Shown: positions 27,024 through 41,136 of the stretch, in pieces
Layout of the letters: each line of letters begins with the position of its first letter
Numbering within the stretch: the stretch's first letter is position 1
NCBI GenBank assembly: GCA_036785705.1
Contig: JAWUZG010000032.1
Location: 16,549,501-16,613,500 of the forward strand
Length of the DNA stretch: 64,000 nt
Source of the DNA: Acanthornis magna
Taxonomy: Eukaryota; Chordata; Aves; Passeriformes; Acanthizidae
Reading direction: 5' to 3'
Notes under the pieces: generated by a model
Told to the model about the DNA's origin: nothing
Database searches by the model: none
What the model saw: the letters and a program-made list of their open reading frames with translations, nothing else
Made by a program: the position numbers and the translations under genes

Positions 27024-28391
27024 GAGCAGCCATTTCTCTCAAGAACACCTAGGATTGCACCATATGGACACTGGCTATTACTTTCTCAAGAGCAGCTTAG
27101 AAGCAGCAGGGGAAAAAATAGCAGTACCAGGCTTTTTATCTCAAAAGTATGGAACCTAATGTATGCCATTAAGAATAAAATTATGTACATCATTAGGAAG
27201 CTGCCTGGCTGAAGAGGCTCCTACCAGACACGACAGCTTGTGCAACCACTTTTGAGCTGACAGCATGGCATTTCTTGCATTATGCCCCCAATTTTTCAGT
27301 GAAGCAGAGGTGGTGGAAAATATTCCATTATCTGCTTCTCTGTCCCTGAGACAGTACATTGTTCCTCGCAGTAATTATCCTCACAGATTCAATTTATACA
27401 TGCTTCACATGTAAATGTGTGTTCAGTAAGATGCATCATTCACAGAAGTGACATTTCAAGAAGAATACTGACAAGGGCCTGAGAAAGGAAAGAAGGTTAA
27501 TAAAGACAGTATGGTCTCCTGTATCCGAAAAGTGCATTAGGCTTCAGAAGATCAGTACAGAAAATATCTCAGGTATAAAAATACTTCATCAAGCAGGAGT
27601 TACTGCAATGTAGAGAGTCTCCAATGCTACTGAAACATAATAGGAAACTGCACTGATCTATCAGTGTAAGAGCTAATGAAATTCTTTCGGTCATGTGAAA
27701 TAGAATGGTCAAGAAAGAAATAATTTCTTCTTGTGGCTATTGTTTTGAAAAGTTTACCACCAATAGTCCAGCCCAGCTTCCAAACAACAAATACAGTTGT
27801 TTTATAGCTTGTTTTACAACTGGCTCAAAAAGTTCATTTGCAAGTTTACAGAATTTAAATTAGCACGGCAACTTAGAAATATTTTAGCCTTAAACAAATA
27901 CAACTGAGCCATTTCTAAACCATTCAATAATTCAGATCAGCTGAAAATAAAGGTGACAGAAACAAAGATATCATATAATGAAAGTGTATCAAAAGATGAT
28001 GATAATTTTATGGAATTTTAGAAGAACTTCCATGGGCTGTATGAAATTGACCATGTTTACTGTTTAAAAATATAAAGCTGCAGCAAGAGATGCGGTTTTG
28101 CAATAATTTTTTTAGATTCACTTCAAGCCTTTTCTCATATTCAGAGAATGTCATCTCCATACCTTGATTTATTTCAAAGACAAACAGCTCCCCCCAGAGC
28201 AGCCATCAATGCTATTCTGCAGATAAGTCATTTCTTATAAAATGCGATTCCCACATTCATCCAGTGACTGAATCTATATTCCTTCTGAAATCTTATGATT
28301 CACCAATCCAGCCCTAAAAATTCGGCCCTGTTTATGAACAAAAGCAAACAGCACCGAAATTGTTACAATAATTACACAATATGCTCCTTAC

Positions 28392-28527
28392 CCCATCTAG
28401 AAGAGTGTTTGTTAGATGCATGCGAAGATCTTTACGAAACGGAAATTCCAGGTTAGATACATGAAAAATGGAATTGTCTCTATCGATCATATAAACTTCA
28501 TTCTTGCCATCAATCAGCATCATGTAC
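28392..28527 (-). CDS. RNGTT: RNGTT coding exon G: guanylyltransferase core, human residues 299-344
   Basis: A 136-nt exon with acceptor CCTTCGCAG and donor GTAAGG. Its first base finishes the motif I arginine codon, followed by 45 codons: [30 protein letters not shown] and [15 protein letters not shown]. The closing TLLDG, joined to EMIID from exon H, forms guanylyltransferase motif III, which contacts the GTP sugar and metal. It is near-identical to human as remembered (GTNEVF becomes GKNEVY, NSVF becomes NSIF, HLSNT becomes HLTNT). The exon ends on a complete glycine codon. It is flanked by the longest intron in the window on its 5' side. Confidence 0.97.
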
Positions 28528-28677
28528 CTGCGAAGGCAATGTTAAGACGTTATAGTTACAGGTATATCCTCAAAATCTCTATCATTCTGTTTTAGATTAA
28601 GTGTTAAAAACAAGCAATCATTACAGATACTATTAAAAAAATGCTTTAAAAGAATTTTTTTACATTTAAAAGTTTAA

Positions 28678-29014
28678 ACCTGTAAACTGACCAAAGGGAT
28701 ATCACAGACTATATGATGTTGTTCTCAGCAATAAAAAATGGGAGAAGGAGGAGGAAGGAGGGGGCATTTGGAGTTATGGTGTTTGTCTTCCCAAGTCACC
28801 ATTGTGGCTGATGAAGGCCAGCTTTCCTGGAAATGGCGAAATACTTGCCTGCCAATGGGAAATAGTAAATCAATTCCTCATTTTTCCTTATATTTATCTC
28901 AACCCCCGAGCTTTCTCAGTTTTACCCTTCTGATTCTCTCCCCCATCCCAGTACAGGCAGCAGAGAGCAAGTGGCTCTGTGAGTTTAGTTGCCACAGGAG
29001 TTAAACCAGGCCAC
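28678..29014 (+). mobile_element. Partial LTR, 3' portion, same type as 57222-57820
   Basis: About 337 bp matching the second half of the 57222 LTR. Shared blocks are GTTTGTCTTCCCAAGTCACC, CTTGCCTGCCAATGGGAAAT, TTCTGATTCTCTCCCCCATC and a final GAGTTAAACCAGGCC. The match starts around ACCTGTAAACTGACCAAAGG; the 5' third is missing or too diverged to see. The TATA region reads CTCAGCAATAAAAAATGGG and has lost the TATATAA core. It is antisense to RNGTT and more diverged than the 57222 copy. Confidence 0.8.
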
Positions 29015-29180
29015 ACCTTAAATATTCCTTTCACATGGACAAACACGGCTGGGCCACAATTCTTCAACTGAGTCCACGTAATAGACCTCTTAAAGCCCAT
29101 GGAGACTTTTCACTGGCATTCTGTATGGAAACACAGTGTTGGTCAAGCATATCCATCTGCTTGCCATCTTCCTTCATAAC

Positions 29181-29245
29181 TAGATGATCTTTATGGTCCC
29201 TTCCAATTCTAACCATACTATGATCCTATGATTTCTATGATTCTG
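29181..29245 (+). mobile_element. CR1 LINE 3' tip, about 65 bp
   Basis: TAGATGATCTTTATGGTCCC, TTCCAATTCTAACCATACTA and TGATCCTATGATTTCTATGA match the extreme 3' end of avian CR1 in sense orientation, including the short-unit tail. The 5' boundary could lie further upstream but is not recognisable. Confidence 0.8.
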
Positions 29246-31889
29246 TACTTTACTTCAGAGAGATACTGAGAAACAGCATGTGCTGACTTTGAAGACAGAA
29301 AAAAGTTTGGTCTCAGGACAGTAAATTACTTTCATGTAGACCCATTTGTCTGGGTCTTATGATAATATATCTTTCTAACTTAGAATCTGAACAAGTTCTC
29401 TGCTTGAGAAAGACATTAAACTGATCCAGATATGTCTCATTTTGAAAGTGCTCTGTTTGAAGATTTTTTAGCTGAATGGCTGAAAACTCCTCCACCCTCC
29501 CAATTTAATAAACTAGTGAAATAAAACTCTGAATGTGGTCCAAACAACAGAATTTGTCAAAATTCTAGTTACTACCAACATAAGACAGAAGAAATTTGGT
29601 GAAGGATGGACTGACAAAGAGAAGTGTTCTATAAGCAGCTAATAATTGAAAATTTGCAAGAGGCAAAAGAAATAGGCAACCATGCTGAGATTTTGGTGAA
29701 CTGAATTTATCAGTTAATGAGGGGTTTGGGCTGGTTGATGGGTTGAGGTTTTTTGCTTGTTTGCTTCACTCAAAAAGCTTAAGTTCACATGCTTAATGTG
29801 AGGCCTAAAGATTCTCCAGATGAGAAAGCAAGCATTCATGGAGAAATCTTGTAGACTGCTGATAAGTAGTACATTTCTGGATATTATTTCAATGTACCCT
29901 GCCCATTTATATTTTAAGAAGTTAATTAAGGTATTAGCAGATAAGCACTTACACCAGAATAGAGAACACGCCTCTGGGCAATACCACAAAGGAAAAGAAA
30001 GAAGAGCAATGATTTCTCAAATACATTCACTAGAGACAGAACACAGGAGCTTAACTGTCATGCATTGCACTGCCCACTGTGAACACCACTTGCTATTACA
30101 GCTGTACATTTATTACTAATTACCTCTATTGTGTGAGCACCCAAAGGCTCCAATTAGTAACCAGGCCCCATTGTTTTAGATTCTGGGCAAGTACACAAGA
30201 TGACATGGTCCTACATCAGATGGCTCAATCTGAATGTAAAACCAGACAAGTGAATAAAAGAACAAAGGCAGAGCAGCAATAAGAGCAATAACAGAACTGC
30301 TCATTCACCTTTGAAAACTCTACATGGAAGTGGAGAATCATGTTCGAGCTACAAACATCGTCTCTCAAAACTGTCAGTCCCACCACTACAAACCAGTCAG
30401 TTTCCACTGAAACAGAAGGTCTGACAAATGAGTTCAAGAATAAAGGGTCACAGTGCCCACACAGATTAATCTCACAAGCAGAAAAAATATCTAGTCACAG
30501 AAATGGTAAAATCTAAAGTTTCCTTAGAAGCTACTTTTCATTCACTTCTGATCCTGAGGCAAAGTCCATTATTAATTCTAATTGGACATTAGTATTAACA
30601 CAGTAATTCAGGAAATAGGATGAAAATTTCATTAGCAGAGTGACAGCTCTTGGCATGAGACAAACAGATCTCCAAATCACCTACCAGAGTATTAATAACT
30701 TTAATCTTTAAACTTTAAAAAAAAGTCAACCATCAAATAAAGTTTTCTCTTCAGAAATCATTTTTAGCATACCCAAATAAAGGCAACTGTATCAAAGGCT
30801 CATTTGCCTCCACATATATCCTGTACCATGCAGTCTATATCAGTTGGGCCCCAAATACAAGCTAAAGGAATGATTTTATTGCACTTCTATTTTCAGCTGA
30901 GTTGATTTTGGTGGCGGTGGTACATTTTTGGTTTTTACACAGTTTTGAAGCTGACACGAGCTACACAGAAAATCCTAAATTAAAAACTGATGTTCTTCCT
31001 TTATGTGGATGTTTAGCATTTTTCATCATTAAATTTGAAAGTACATTTCAGGAAAATATTACTAAATGCAAAATACAGCAAATTACTTGGTATCCCTTAA
31101 CCTACCGTCACTGAGATCAAGGAACAAGAATAGAACCACATTTCCCAAGCTACAGATCCAATTCTGCACCCACTAGAACATGTGGCTTCTGCCCTATTTT
31201 CCAAATTATTAGGATTCACATAACTGGATTTGAAAATACTCTCCCAACACAGTACCTCACTACACATAGTGAGTGCAGAGTTAGTGCTTGCCAAAACATA
31301 TTTACCACAAAACTGATTGCCTAGAAGTTCACAGAAGCCTTACCTCTGACTTCAATTTTGTGATGTGCTTTATGTTTAACTTCTTTCTCTCAGGCAAAAT
31401 CACAGCAACCATCTCAGCAATAAGGTTACATATGTTAATTGTGTGCTTTAATGGAGTTTTAAAACCTTAAGTACAATATATAGCTCAGCTTCTTCAAACT
31501 TTAAGATCCTATCTTCTGAGTTTGAGTTCAACACACAAGTAATTTTCTGAAAAAAAATCTACAAGTAGCAAATGGATTAGAAATATTGTTTCAAAGGAAG
31601 CTTAAAAATTCAGCTCCTCTAGGAGCTTTCTTTGCCCTGCAGTATTTCTTTAGACAGGCTATATCAAAGAAGATTATTTATTTCGACACAGTGCCGCCGT
31701 TGCTGCTTTTTTTCATTTTCCTTTTTAAATATGCCTGTGTCTGTATTATCACATTAAAGAATGCAAAATATAAGAAATTCCATCATCAACTCTAAGCACA
31801 AAATACACAGCAGCTCTCCATTCCCAAGGGAGTTCATTACACAGCCTAGAATTCAGTCTTGTGAAAGTGCTGCCCTCCCACACAAATAA

Positions 31890-32260
31890 GCATTACCCAA
31901 ATCCGAACAGCAATTAGCATCACTAATATGCTCGCTGACGCAGAGGCAACAACGAAATCCTGTTGCAGATATGATTTTCAATTTCTTAATTTCCTTTTAT
32001 GATTGGCAATGCTTCAAAACCACGAGTGTGTCACCACTCTGTAGATTGATCACCTAAGATGAGGCCAAGTCACATGAGTGCTTTACTTTGGATCCCGCCA
32101 CTCCCTCCTGGCAAGAAAGTGTCAACTTCTGGCCAGATGCATCAAACACTGAGGAAAAGGCCAGGAGAATGAAAATTAATGACTGCCCTTTAACCACTGA
32201 CAGTAGGAGATAATCTATCTGTGTCACTAAGCTGCTGCAGCTTCATGTCCTGACCCGAAT
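31890..32260. promoter_or_regulatory. Possible conserved non-coding element (speculative)
   Basis: A roughly 370-bp block without simple repeats or transposon signatures. It has mixed base composition and homeodomain-like cores such as CAATTAGCAT (31911-31920) and AATTAATGA (32174-32182), and a TGACGCAGAGG stretch. It looks like unique regulatory-type DNA, but a single sequence cannot show conservation; this is only a suggestion from texture. Confidence 0.15.
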
Positions 32261-34177
32261 CCAGACTGTGCTGGATTTAGAGTAAATTTAAATTAGAAGA
32301 CTTTGAAGCTGGCCTGTGGCACATGGAGCAAAAGACCCTAAAATCCAGATGAATGGGGAAGGCTTAGCTTGCTTTCTTCTATTAATTGCTGCTGGCAATG
32401 GTTCTTGCTTCAAACAATGTCTCCTCAAGGATGACAAAGCCTGGATACAGGGACACTAACACAAGGACTTACAAGAAGACTTAAAATATTATTTTCAACA
32501 TGAAAACAAAAGGAAAACAATGTCTTTTTAATCAGTGCACTGACAGTTCTGTCACAAATACCTTCTCCATACTTGTACACGTGTTGTCATTTGCATGAGT
32601 ACACAGCATACCAGCCAGCGAGAAACACTGCTTTCTACATGCATAAGCTGCTGTAGAAGTATGTATTTGACAGTGCAAATTCCAAATAATTTTTTGAAAA
32701 CCACAAACATAGACCTTTGGAAGTTAGTCTGCTCTGAGTATACCAACACTTTGTATTTCTCTTGCGTATTTCTAGGTTAAAGTAAGTCATCAACAGTTTC
32801 CACAGCATTTTAAACCAAAAAATCCCTTAGATTGTGACTGACAGTCTTTTCCAATTAACAGCCTCCAACTCCAATACTTCTCATTCATGACCTTGCATTT
32901 TCTACAACTAAATATCCTCCCAGTTTTATTATTCTGCTCCTCAGTGAATTCAGTGGCTGATCTCCCTCATTTGTTTACCAGAACATACTTGGATTCTGTT
33001 TCAAAATATTTAATGATAACACAAAATTAATATTCAGGATGTCCACTTGTGGCTTTTTATGCATTTTCTTTCAAAAACATCCAATGCCATTTTCTTTCAA
33101 TCTGTTCTTTACCTATCTTAGAATTCTAGCAATCTTACTAACCTCTATAATTAACCAAAATTTTGTCAAAGTCCTAAAGCATGAGGCATACCAGCCTTCC
33201 TAGGTCAAAACCCCAATTTTTCCTTTATACAAACTCCTACCAAAATGGCTGAACTCAGAGGAAATGCCATTCCCCATCTATACTGCAAACTGTGCTCCTC
33301 AGTCTGTAATTCTATTAACTACTGCTCTTAAGGTAACCAAATCTGTCATTTAATAAAGGGAAAACCTGCGTTTTTTATCTATTTTTATCTCTCATTAAAA
33401 TCATAATGATTTAAATTTAAAGCAAAGCCTTTGCATGAATGTTCCAAAATTATCTTCCACAATCAAGACTTTTTTTCCCCCTCGGTATTAAAATACTGTT
33501 ACTAGGCTCTTATTTAGTATGTAAATCTTGTATATCTCTTACTGCACTCAGAAGCACTTGGATTTGTCACCCGTTAGAATTCTCCACCAATTCTCCACCC
33601 TCATAAGAGGGTAGAATTCAGCTTCTGGTTAACTGCCACAGTTGTAAGGTGTCTCCTTGGGGTGAATGACCAGTTCCCTATGCTTCAAAACTGTCTTGGT
33701 AAAATTCATATTATGGAGGTCAAGACACTCAGCTTGAATTACATGTTAAAGTGTGCTATTGCGACAACTCTGATCAGGCTGGACATCTGCAGCAGATTCA
33801 GCAGTAACCCAGAAGTTTTCCTTTAAAATCCTGCAGTGATTTTTTTAAAACCTGAACTCTGTAACAATTTTTAATCCTTCAATTATTAGGAAAATAAAAT
33901 GTTATTCCTCATGTTTTACTTTGCATCTTTCCGAAACAAAATGAATGCATTCCAATATTTGTGTTACAATCAGGAAAGTTATCCTACTTCATCTGCTACA
34001 CCAACATCCAATTTCATGAGAAATCAGAGGATTTCCAACATCCAGCCTTTATGTTCTGAATCACTAGTTCAAGATACTGCTGCCCTGACTCAATGCTAGT
34101 ACAGAAAAAAAATTATTTTCTTGTCTTATTGATCACCTCGTACATCACAATGGAAGGGCTACGCTTAATTTTGATAT

Positions 34178-34320
34178 TCATAGCATCATTTCAGGTGGAA
34201 AAGACCTTTAGGAAGATTGAAACCAAATGTAAACCTAACACTGCCAAGTCCACCATTAAACCATGTCCCTAAGTGTCACAGCTACCTATTGTCTAAATAC
34301 TTCCAGGCGTTGATGAATAG
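34178..34320 (-). mobile_element. Degraded CR1 LINE 3' fragment
   Basis: The plus strand shows TCATAGCATCATTTCAGGTGG, AAAAGACCTTTAGGAAGATTG and CACTGCCAAGTCCACCATTA, AACCATGTCCCTAAGTGTCA, CTAAATACTTCCAGG. The middle blocks match the CR1 at 55134 (CACTGCCAAGTCCACCACTA, AGCCATGTCCCTAAGTGCC), so the two belong to the same CR1 subgroup. Minus orientation; the boundary at the high-coordinate side is uncertain and may reach about 34385. Confidence 0.75.
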
Positions 34321-35973
34321 ATCTTCATCAATTCACCCTGCTTATTTCAGAACAAAGAGCTGCATTTCCACAAGATTTGTTGAGGTGATATTCTGCATAA
34401 TGAAGTAAGCTTGTGCAAGTCACCACTGTAGGTTAAGAGATACCACACAGCTTATATAGGTATTCAGTCTCCATAATTTTTATAACTCAGTTTCCTCCAC
34501 TGTTAGCTCACTCGGCATCAAAATCTTTTTCTTATTCTTGCCTGCCACCACTTTCCCTTAAACTCTGTATGCAGGTTTCCCTTTGCATTTGCTCCCCTTG
34601 ACAACATGAGGTCCAGAGGAGGTATTTTGTGACTGTTATGGCCCCAAGCATCATCAAAAGCGAGGCAGTAGATCTGCAGATGACATTTACTACAGAAATC
34701 TTCAGTATGCCCAGAACTGGAGCAACAAACATAGCAAGTTTTGACATCCAAAGGGTACCACATCCAGGAGGAGAAGAGATGTGACCACACTTCCCCACCT
34801 TACAAAGTTCTAAACAGCTGTTAGCTGAGAAAGCTCATACAACAGCTACTTTATAGTGGTCAGTGAGAGCACAGAACTGCAGCTGCAGCCAAACAAGCAA
34901 ACAAACAAAACGAAACAAAAAAATCATAAAACCAATAATTAGGTCAGATAACTAATAAGGTAGTGCAAAATACAGAAATAATGTTGCATCACTATACAAC
35001 TCTATGGTAACCCCTCACCCAGGATACAATGTGCTCCAGCATTAATAGAGAAGTCAGTTTTTGAATAAAGGATACAACAGCAACACTAAGGACCATGGAA
35101 AAATGCATAAGAAGTGTGGAAATTAGTATAATTTATCCTAATAAAGTATCACAGTTTAGACTGAGCTCAAACTTCAGCTTTTCCTGATTTATACAGTAAA
35201 GATGCTTTAATTAATTTAACAGATGACAAATTCAAAACCAGTGTAAAACTACATTTTCTATGAAAAGTATTATTAGACTGTGAAACTGCTGGTAAAACCA
35301 AGAATTTAGCAAGGTTAAAGAAGACTATCCAGTTACAGTGTTTTTCTTGCCTGTCTTCAGGGTTTTAATTAAGTTAAAGCACTGTGGTGGTTTTGTTACT
35401 TTATTTTTAGAAGGATATTAAACCTTACGGGTTAAATTTGAAGTTGTCTTGTAATCATTATTTGACCTACAACAAAGGGTAAATTAAACTACAACTACGA
35501 TATATTGAAGAGCTCTTATAGTGCATTATGCTGTGTTTTGTCTGATGTAAAACAAAAGAATTGTTAATAAGATAGAAAGGTATGACCAAGTAACAACCTG
35601 TATACTAATAGATTAATTTAAAATACTAGATTCTCTTTGTTTCACCCAAATTTTAATGATGCCAAGTGCATTTCTAAATTAGCAATGGGAACACTGTTGA
35701 AAAACAACTGCACAGTATAATGTTCTAATTAGTTTTTTTAAAGCTGTAAGATTAATGAAACAAACTGTATCTCAAGTTTGACTGAACTACTGAATTGTTT
35801 CACAAATTTTACTGTTGTCATTACTATTACTATTATTTTTATCTTCATTATCTATTCCAGATAGAGCTTCAAGCTTACTTGAACTTCTTTGGCTCCATCC
35901 CTCTCCACAAACCTTTGTCTGAAAATATCTTGTAGGTTAAGGGCAAAATTCATGCCTGAAGCAACAGGCTTAA

Positions 35974-35990
35974 AAGTGTATATATATATG
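35974..35990 (+). repeat. Short (TA)n tract
   Basis: GTGTATATATATATGAAAG holds a TA dinucleotide run of about six units. A minor simple repeat. Confidence 0.7.
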
Positions 35991-38900
35991 AAAGAATAAC
36001 AAATTAATTTAGCATTAGATGACAAGTAGTTACATTCCTTCTTTCCCCAAACAAGTGAACCATAATGTCTCTCATGAAGGGCCATAAGAGAGCAGTCACG
36101 AAAAGACTAACGCAGCTTTGAAAAAGGAGATCCCCTTAACTGGGAACTGATTTATGCCAGAGCGTATTCTGGGTCAATTCTGTCTGCATCACCAGCACAA
36201 GCCACAGCAGGAACACAACTGCCATTTGTGCTCACAGAATAGATCAGTTCCAAGAGAAAGGGATGCCCTAGATATCTGTATAGTTCAACTTCACAGACTG
36301 AGTATCATTCTTCCCTGACTGAGCTTAAGCCGTTACGCTTCACGGATGTGTCTGTAATCCCCCCCAGGAGAACCAGCAGCACAGAATGTACTGTTCCACT
36401 ATTAAAACTGGTCTGGGAGAAAGGAAAATAAATAAATAAACCAGTAATCACTGTTACTGGTTGCTTGAAAATCAAATATACACGCAGGCACACCCCTTAA
36501 CTGGATCTTATTAGAACATTTTAGGACTACAGCTGAATATTCTAAGACTAGTATTCACAGCAAAAGCTACATAATAAGCATTTTAATACATTAACTATTT
36601 ATAAATAAACAAAATAGCTTGCTTAGAAGACAATCTGTCCAAATACTCAAATAGTTACATATGAATAATCAGTTAGGTAGCATTTTTCAAAGAACCCAGA
36701 ACTGTGACCATAAAACTGTGTGCTGTCAAGAGGCTTCACAACTGTGAAGTATCACGTCTGCTGCTTCACAGAATACACTTCCTGTACAGTATCACATCAG
36801 CAGTGCTCCTCGACCACTTAAGGAAGAGACACAAAATCAAGAGATTTCTTCTACTACTTCTTTTCAGAGTCCTGACAGTGTTCCTAGCCCATATAAATGA
36901 GTAAGAACACTTTCTTTGGCCATTCAAGTCAATTTGGATCCAGATGAGGGATGACATGTTCTGTCACACCTATGTATTCATTCCTCTACATCGACTCAAT
37001 GATTGTAAAAAGAAGATTTCAGGAGATGAAGAAGCAACAAAGTGATATGGATGTGCCTTAGTAATAAATACATAAATACGCCATCACCAGCCCCTGCAAA
37101 AAAACAAAACACAAAACCAGACATATTTTTATATCCAGTGGTTCCATATATTAGACACTCTGTGCTGCCTTGTTTGACTTACAGTCAAAGAGATCTCTCC
37201 TGGTTCAAAAATAATAGTTAAACAAAACCAGTGAGTTACCTAGTGATGCCCACAAGTCTGGCTATCAAAATCTGACAGCTCCTTTTCTGCTGTTCAAGTC
37301 TGCTAGCCCAAGTCTAGACAAGCTCTCATTGCCTGTACAGTAGGGAAAACAGGAGACAAGGACAATATGGCAACAGGTAGAGATAATGTGGCCACCTTGT
37401 ACTAGAGCTTCCTTGCTCTGAGCTAGCATATCTTTACCTAGGGACAGGGGACATGCTAAACAAACCAAAAGTACCCTTAATTCAAGTTTTATTTTCACAC
37501 TCTCAAATGAAAACTCAAGTAAGCATACAATATTTATGGGCTCTAATGCTATGGAAAACAGGCCAGTATTAGACTTGTAATCCTAAATTCACTGCCCAAC
37601 ACAATTGTACAAGACAGTTATTAAGATACAGAAGGAGCAACAACTCACAACTCAGCTCCTAAACATCCAAATTCCTAGTATCAAAACACATCATTCCTGC
37701 CTCCCCATCCCATCTCCTCTTCCTCTCCTACCTAAATACACAAAATAAAACCATGAATTAGGCATCTGCTTTTATGAAAATTAAGAGGAATGCTGTTTAG
37801 AGTGCTTAACGTCTATGAATTGCTCTTGTCTGCAATCATTAGAAAGGCAGTTTATACATTTTAATCCTGAACCATTTATGTGACCTTTACATACTTTTGC
37901 AGAAGCTTCTGACATTATGCTATCACTACACACTTCAAAGTTAAACTGTAGATTCCTAACAACTACTAGTAGTGTAGTTTATAAAAGCTATTTATTTAGC
38001 GCTTTTAATCTTGACTAGAAGGGAATAATAGCTTTACTGCAACCATTTCAATAACTTCCACAACTTTAGTTTGCAGACAAAATATATGTTATCTCCAGTT
38101 AAGTATATTATTCAAAATAAAGTCAGTGAAATAAATTCCACATGGATTGCAGCCTCATTCTCAACCAAAATGCTTCCATTTATAGAGGTAGTGTACAGAA
38201 CTAGTTTAAAAATAGGGGAAAACAAGCCCACCCAAAGAATAGCAAAGAATAGTTAAAATAACTTATGAAGAAGAACCACAAGGGACTATACCATGTAAAT
38301 AAAAACCGCATTTTTTCCCCCATGACCTTAAAAACATACCATAAAAACACAATGGAGAGATTGGAAGACTAGGCCAGCAACAGTCACTTTAATCTTTAAA
38401 GAAAGGTTTTTGTTTCCAAACCTCTTCTTTAAATGCCATTCCATTTTGACAATTTCATGCAAATAAAACTAGAAAAATCCTTACAACTACTTCTTTGAGA
38501 CATTCAATGAAAATAATACAAATGTCTGAAGAATGGCTGTCCTACACACACAAATGATGTATAATTACCAGTTGAAGCTTTGCCCATTGCTGATAGTTAC
38601 ATAAGCCCAATTGAATCAAGCTCATTTAACTTGGAATCAAATAACTTGGGTTAAGCCCAGTTGTTCACAAAACTTGTCACTCCTATAAAAAAATCCATTT
38701 AGTCCTGAAAAGTCTATTCAGCACATGTCCAACCCTGGAATATTTCTGTCCTTTAAAATTTCACACCACTGAAATGTGCCACAGCCACAGAGGAAGGGAT
38801 AAAAAGAACCACCAACTAATGGTGCAAAAATTATTAATATTTAAGTCTATTTCTTAAGATAAGTGGGGAGGGAAAGAAGGACAAGGAAAGGAAGGTATGG

Positions 38901-39743
38901 TTTAAGAGCAGCCAGATGATTCTCAGGTGGGTTCTTCACCCTATCCTATGATTAGGAGGTGAACATTCCTTCCTTACTCCAAGACCATAAACATGTATTA
39001 ACCCTAAACATGACTCAATGACAAGACACTCAAAACACAATTTATAACTATTTACTTTCTCACTAGCTATCTGGGTCAGAAGGCAAGGTGCCCAGGAAGG
39101 GAGCATTTCTACCTTGAGAAAAGCTCTTTTCCTCATAAATGCTTTGTTGTGATTAACAGCCCTTAACTTTCCTGCTAACACCATTTCTGAAGATGGCTGA
39201 AAATCTCAACACCCCACATTTTTGTCCCCTTCCTCTAAATTAGGGAAGAATGCAATAACCACTGTGCAAACCTCTACCTCGGGCACCTTCCACTATTGGG
39301 CATAAAATTCCACATCCATGAGAATCTGGTCATGTAATTTGTACAATCTGAAAATTAATCTATGGTTTCTTTCTCATTCCCAATAGTCTCCTTCAAGTTC
39401 TACTCCACATTAATATCTTTGCTCCCAGGAGACAAGCTTTCCATTCTCCAGATCTGCTTTCATGACAAGCTGGTCTCTTGTTCTTAATAATGAGTTCTCA
39501 AGTGCATAGATTTGGGGTTTAATTGGATTAGTACTACTCTCCAATCTTCTCTGTCCTCCTTCATGCCCATTATTATCTCAACCTTTTCTCCGCTCTCTCA
39601 CGGATAATAGTTTTTCCATGAACCCATTCAACTGCCTTCTTTAATCCTTTACAGACAGGCAACCATTTCACTTCCTTGCCACCTAATTTTGAGCTAGCAT
39701 CTTTTACCTCCTAATTTCTAAGACGAACATCTGCTTATCAGTT

Positions 39744-39761
39744 CCCCCCCCCCCTTTTTTT
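39744..39761 (+). repeat. C11T7 homopolymer pair
   Basis: Eleven C followed directly by seven T. A homopolymer tract prone to slippage and sequencing error. Confidence 0.85.
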
Positions 39762-41072
39762 AGAGCTGTTGTTTAGCAGTGATGATTTTTTTTCACAATT
39801 TACTCTGGACCAAATGACTTTTGGATAACTTCTCATATTAGAAATTTGCAATTTCTCAGTTATGCATGTAAGCTTCCTCTCATCATGTAAAGGATCAAAG
39901 AATAGGAAAAGTATTGAGGCACGGAAATCAGAGAGAAACTTCAAGCTTGTTTTCATTACATTTCAAAAAGATGCATGAAATTTTATCTTAAAATATACTG
40001 AGTAGACTTCCTTCAAGTAAGGGTCACAAATATGTTTCTGCAGAGGCTGCAACTGCCAATAACCTTAAACTTCTTAAAAAAACAGAAATTTTCAATTTGT
40101 ACAAAAAGCTGAACTAAAAAAAAACCTAGGAAGCTATCACAAGTTTGATAATATAGTAACTAAATCAAAAGAACCAATACTAGAGATATTGATGTATTGA
40201 TTAATATGTTAAGATAAATCAAACGTATTTGATTAATAAACAATCCAAAAATTGCACGTCAGTTTGATCATACAGTTAAGTGTACATTTACTATTTTTAT
40301 TTTGTATTACGATACCAACAAAAAATTATTACTTAGGCAACAGGCCTTTCTATTAAAATGTAATTTTCTAACCATAAAAAAACCACAGCTTCAGAGATGC
40401 ACCTATTTTGTTACAAACATGTGTTAGACAACTAGCAGCAATTCCTAAAGAGCTTTTTTATTCTGCATCTATGTACTTGCATTCAAATATCTGCAAGCCA
40501 TCAAATTTACTTGAGTATTTTTCAAATTTAATAGCCTTTGCCAAGAACTACCTGTTCTGCATTTTTTACATAAAAAATTACCATAATTGAACAGCCATCG
40601 TATTAGGATCATATTTATAATTTTTCACTAAAACTGCATGTGTACAGTTGTGAAAAATAAAAAAGGTACTCATACAAATGCAGGAAAATAACTTACTCCC
40701 CTTAATAGGTTCCATTTAGTGCAGGTCACATTTTACCATTGTAAAACCTATTCCTGTTTGATTGTATTGATTTGAATTATTCCACAGACATTTTTAAGCT
40801 TTTTATCATTCTTAGTGGTAACAGTCTTTTCTTCAGAACTGGTGTCTCATTACTCTACCCTGCCTGAACATTCAGCTCCACTCATTAGAACAAGCATCTG
40901 CTACAAACTGTATTAATGAGGTCCATATGAAGGGCTACAACAAGCCATTGCCCACCTGGGCTAATCACTTTACAGTACAGAGCTGATAATGCAGAGATAC
41001 ACAGCAATGCCTTGAACATACTGGTACGATTACCTTATTCAAAAAGTAACTATTATTTCAGAAACACAGCAC

Positions 41073-41136
41073 TGCAAAATTGGACACATTTGCAAAGATG
41101 TGGTCACATTTGCAGAATTGGACACATTTGCAAAGC
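41073..41136 (+). repeat. Three-copy minisatellite, 18-20 bp unit
   Basis: Three consecutive units: TGCAAAATTGGACACATT (41073-41090), TGCAAAGATGTGGTCACATT (41091-41110) and TGCAGAATTGGACACATT (41111-41128), then a partial fourth TGCAAAG. The outer units differ at one base; the middle one carries a 2-bp insertion and substitutions. Confidence 0.85.

Larger units (their letters stand above)
21820..28391 (-). other. RNGTT: RNGTT intron between exons G and H, 6.6 kb
   Basis: Mostly unique-looking AT-rich sequence with no recognised transposon. Simple features are a TTTGAGAA-rich tract at about 24487-24529, a 15-base A run at 26673-26687, and a TAAA microsatellite at 26999-27023. Open frames of up to 121 codons (21734-22099) overlap exon H on the opposite strand or have no supporting features. 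Nothing else seen. Confidence 0.85.
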
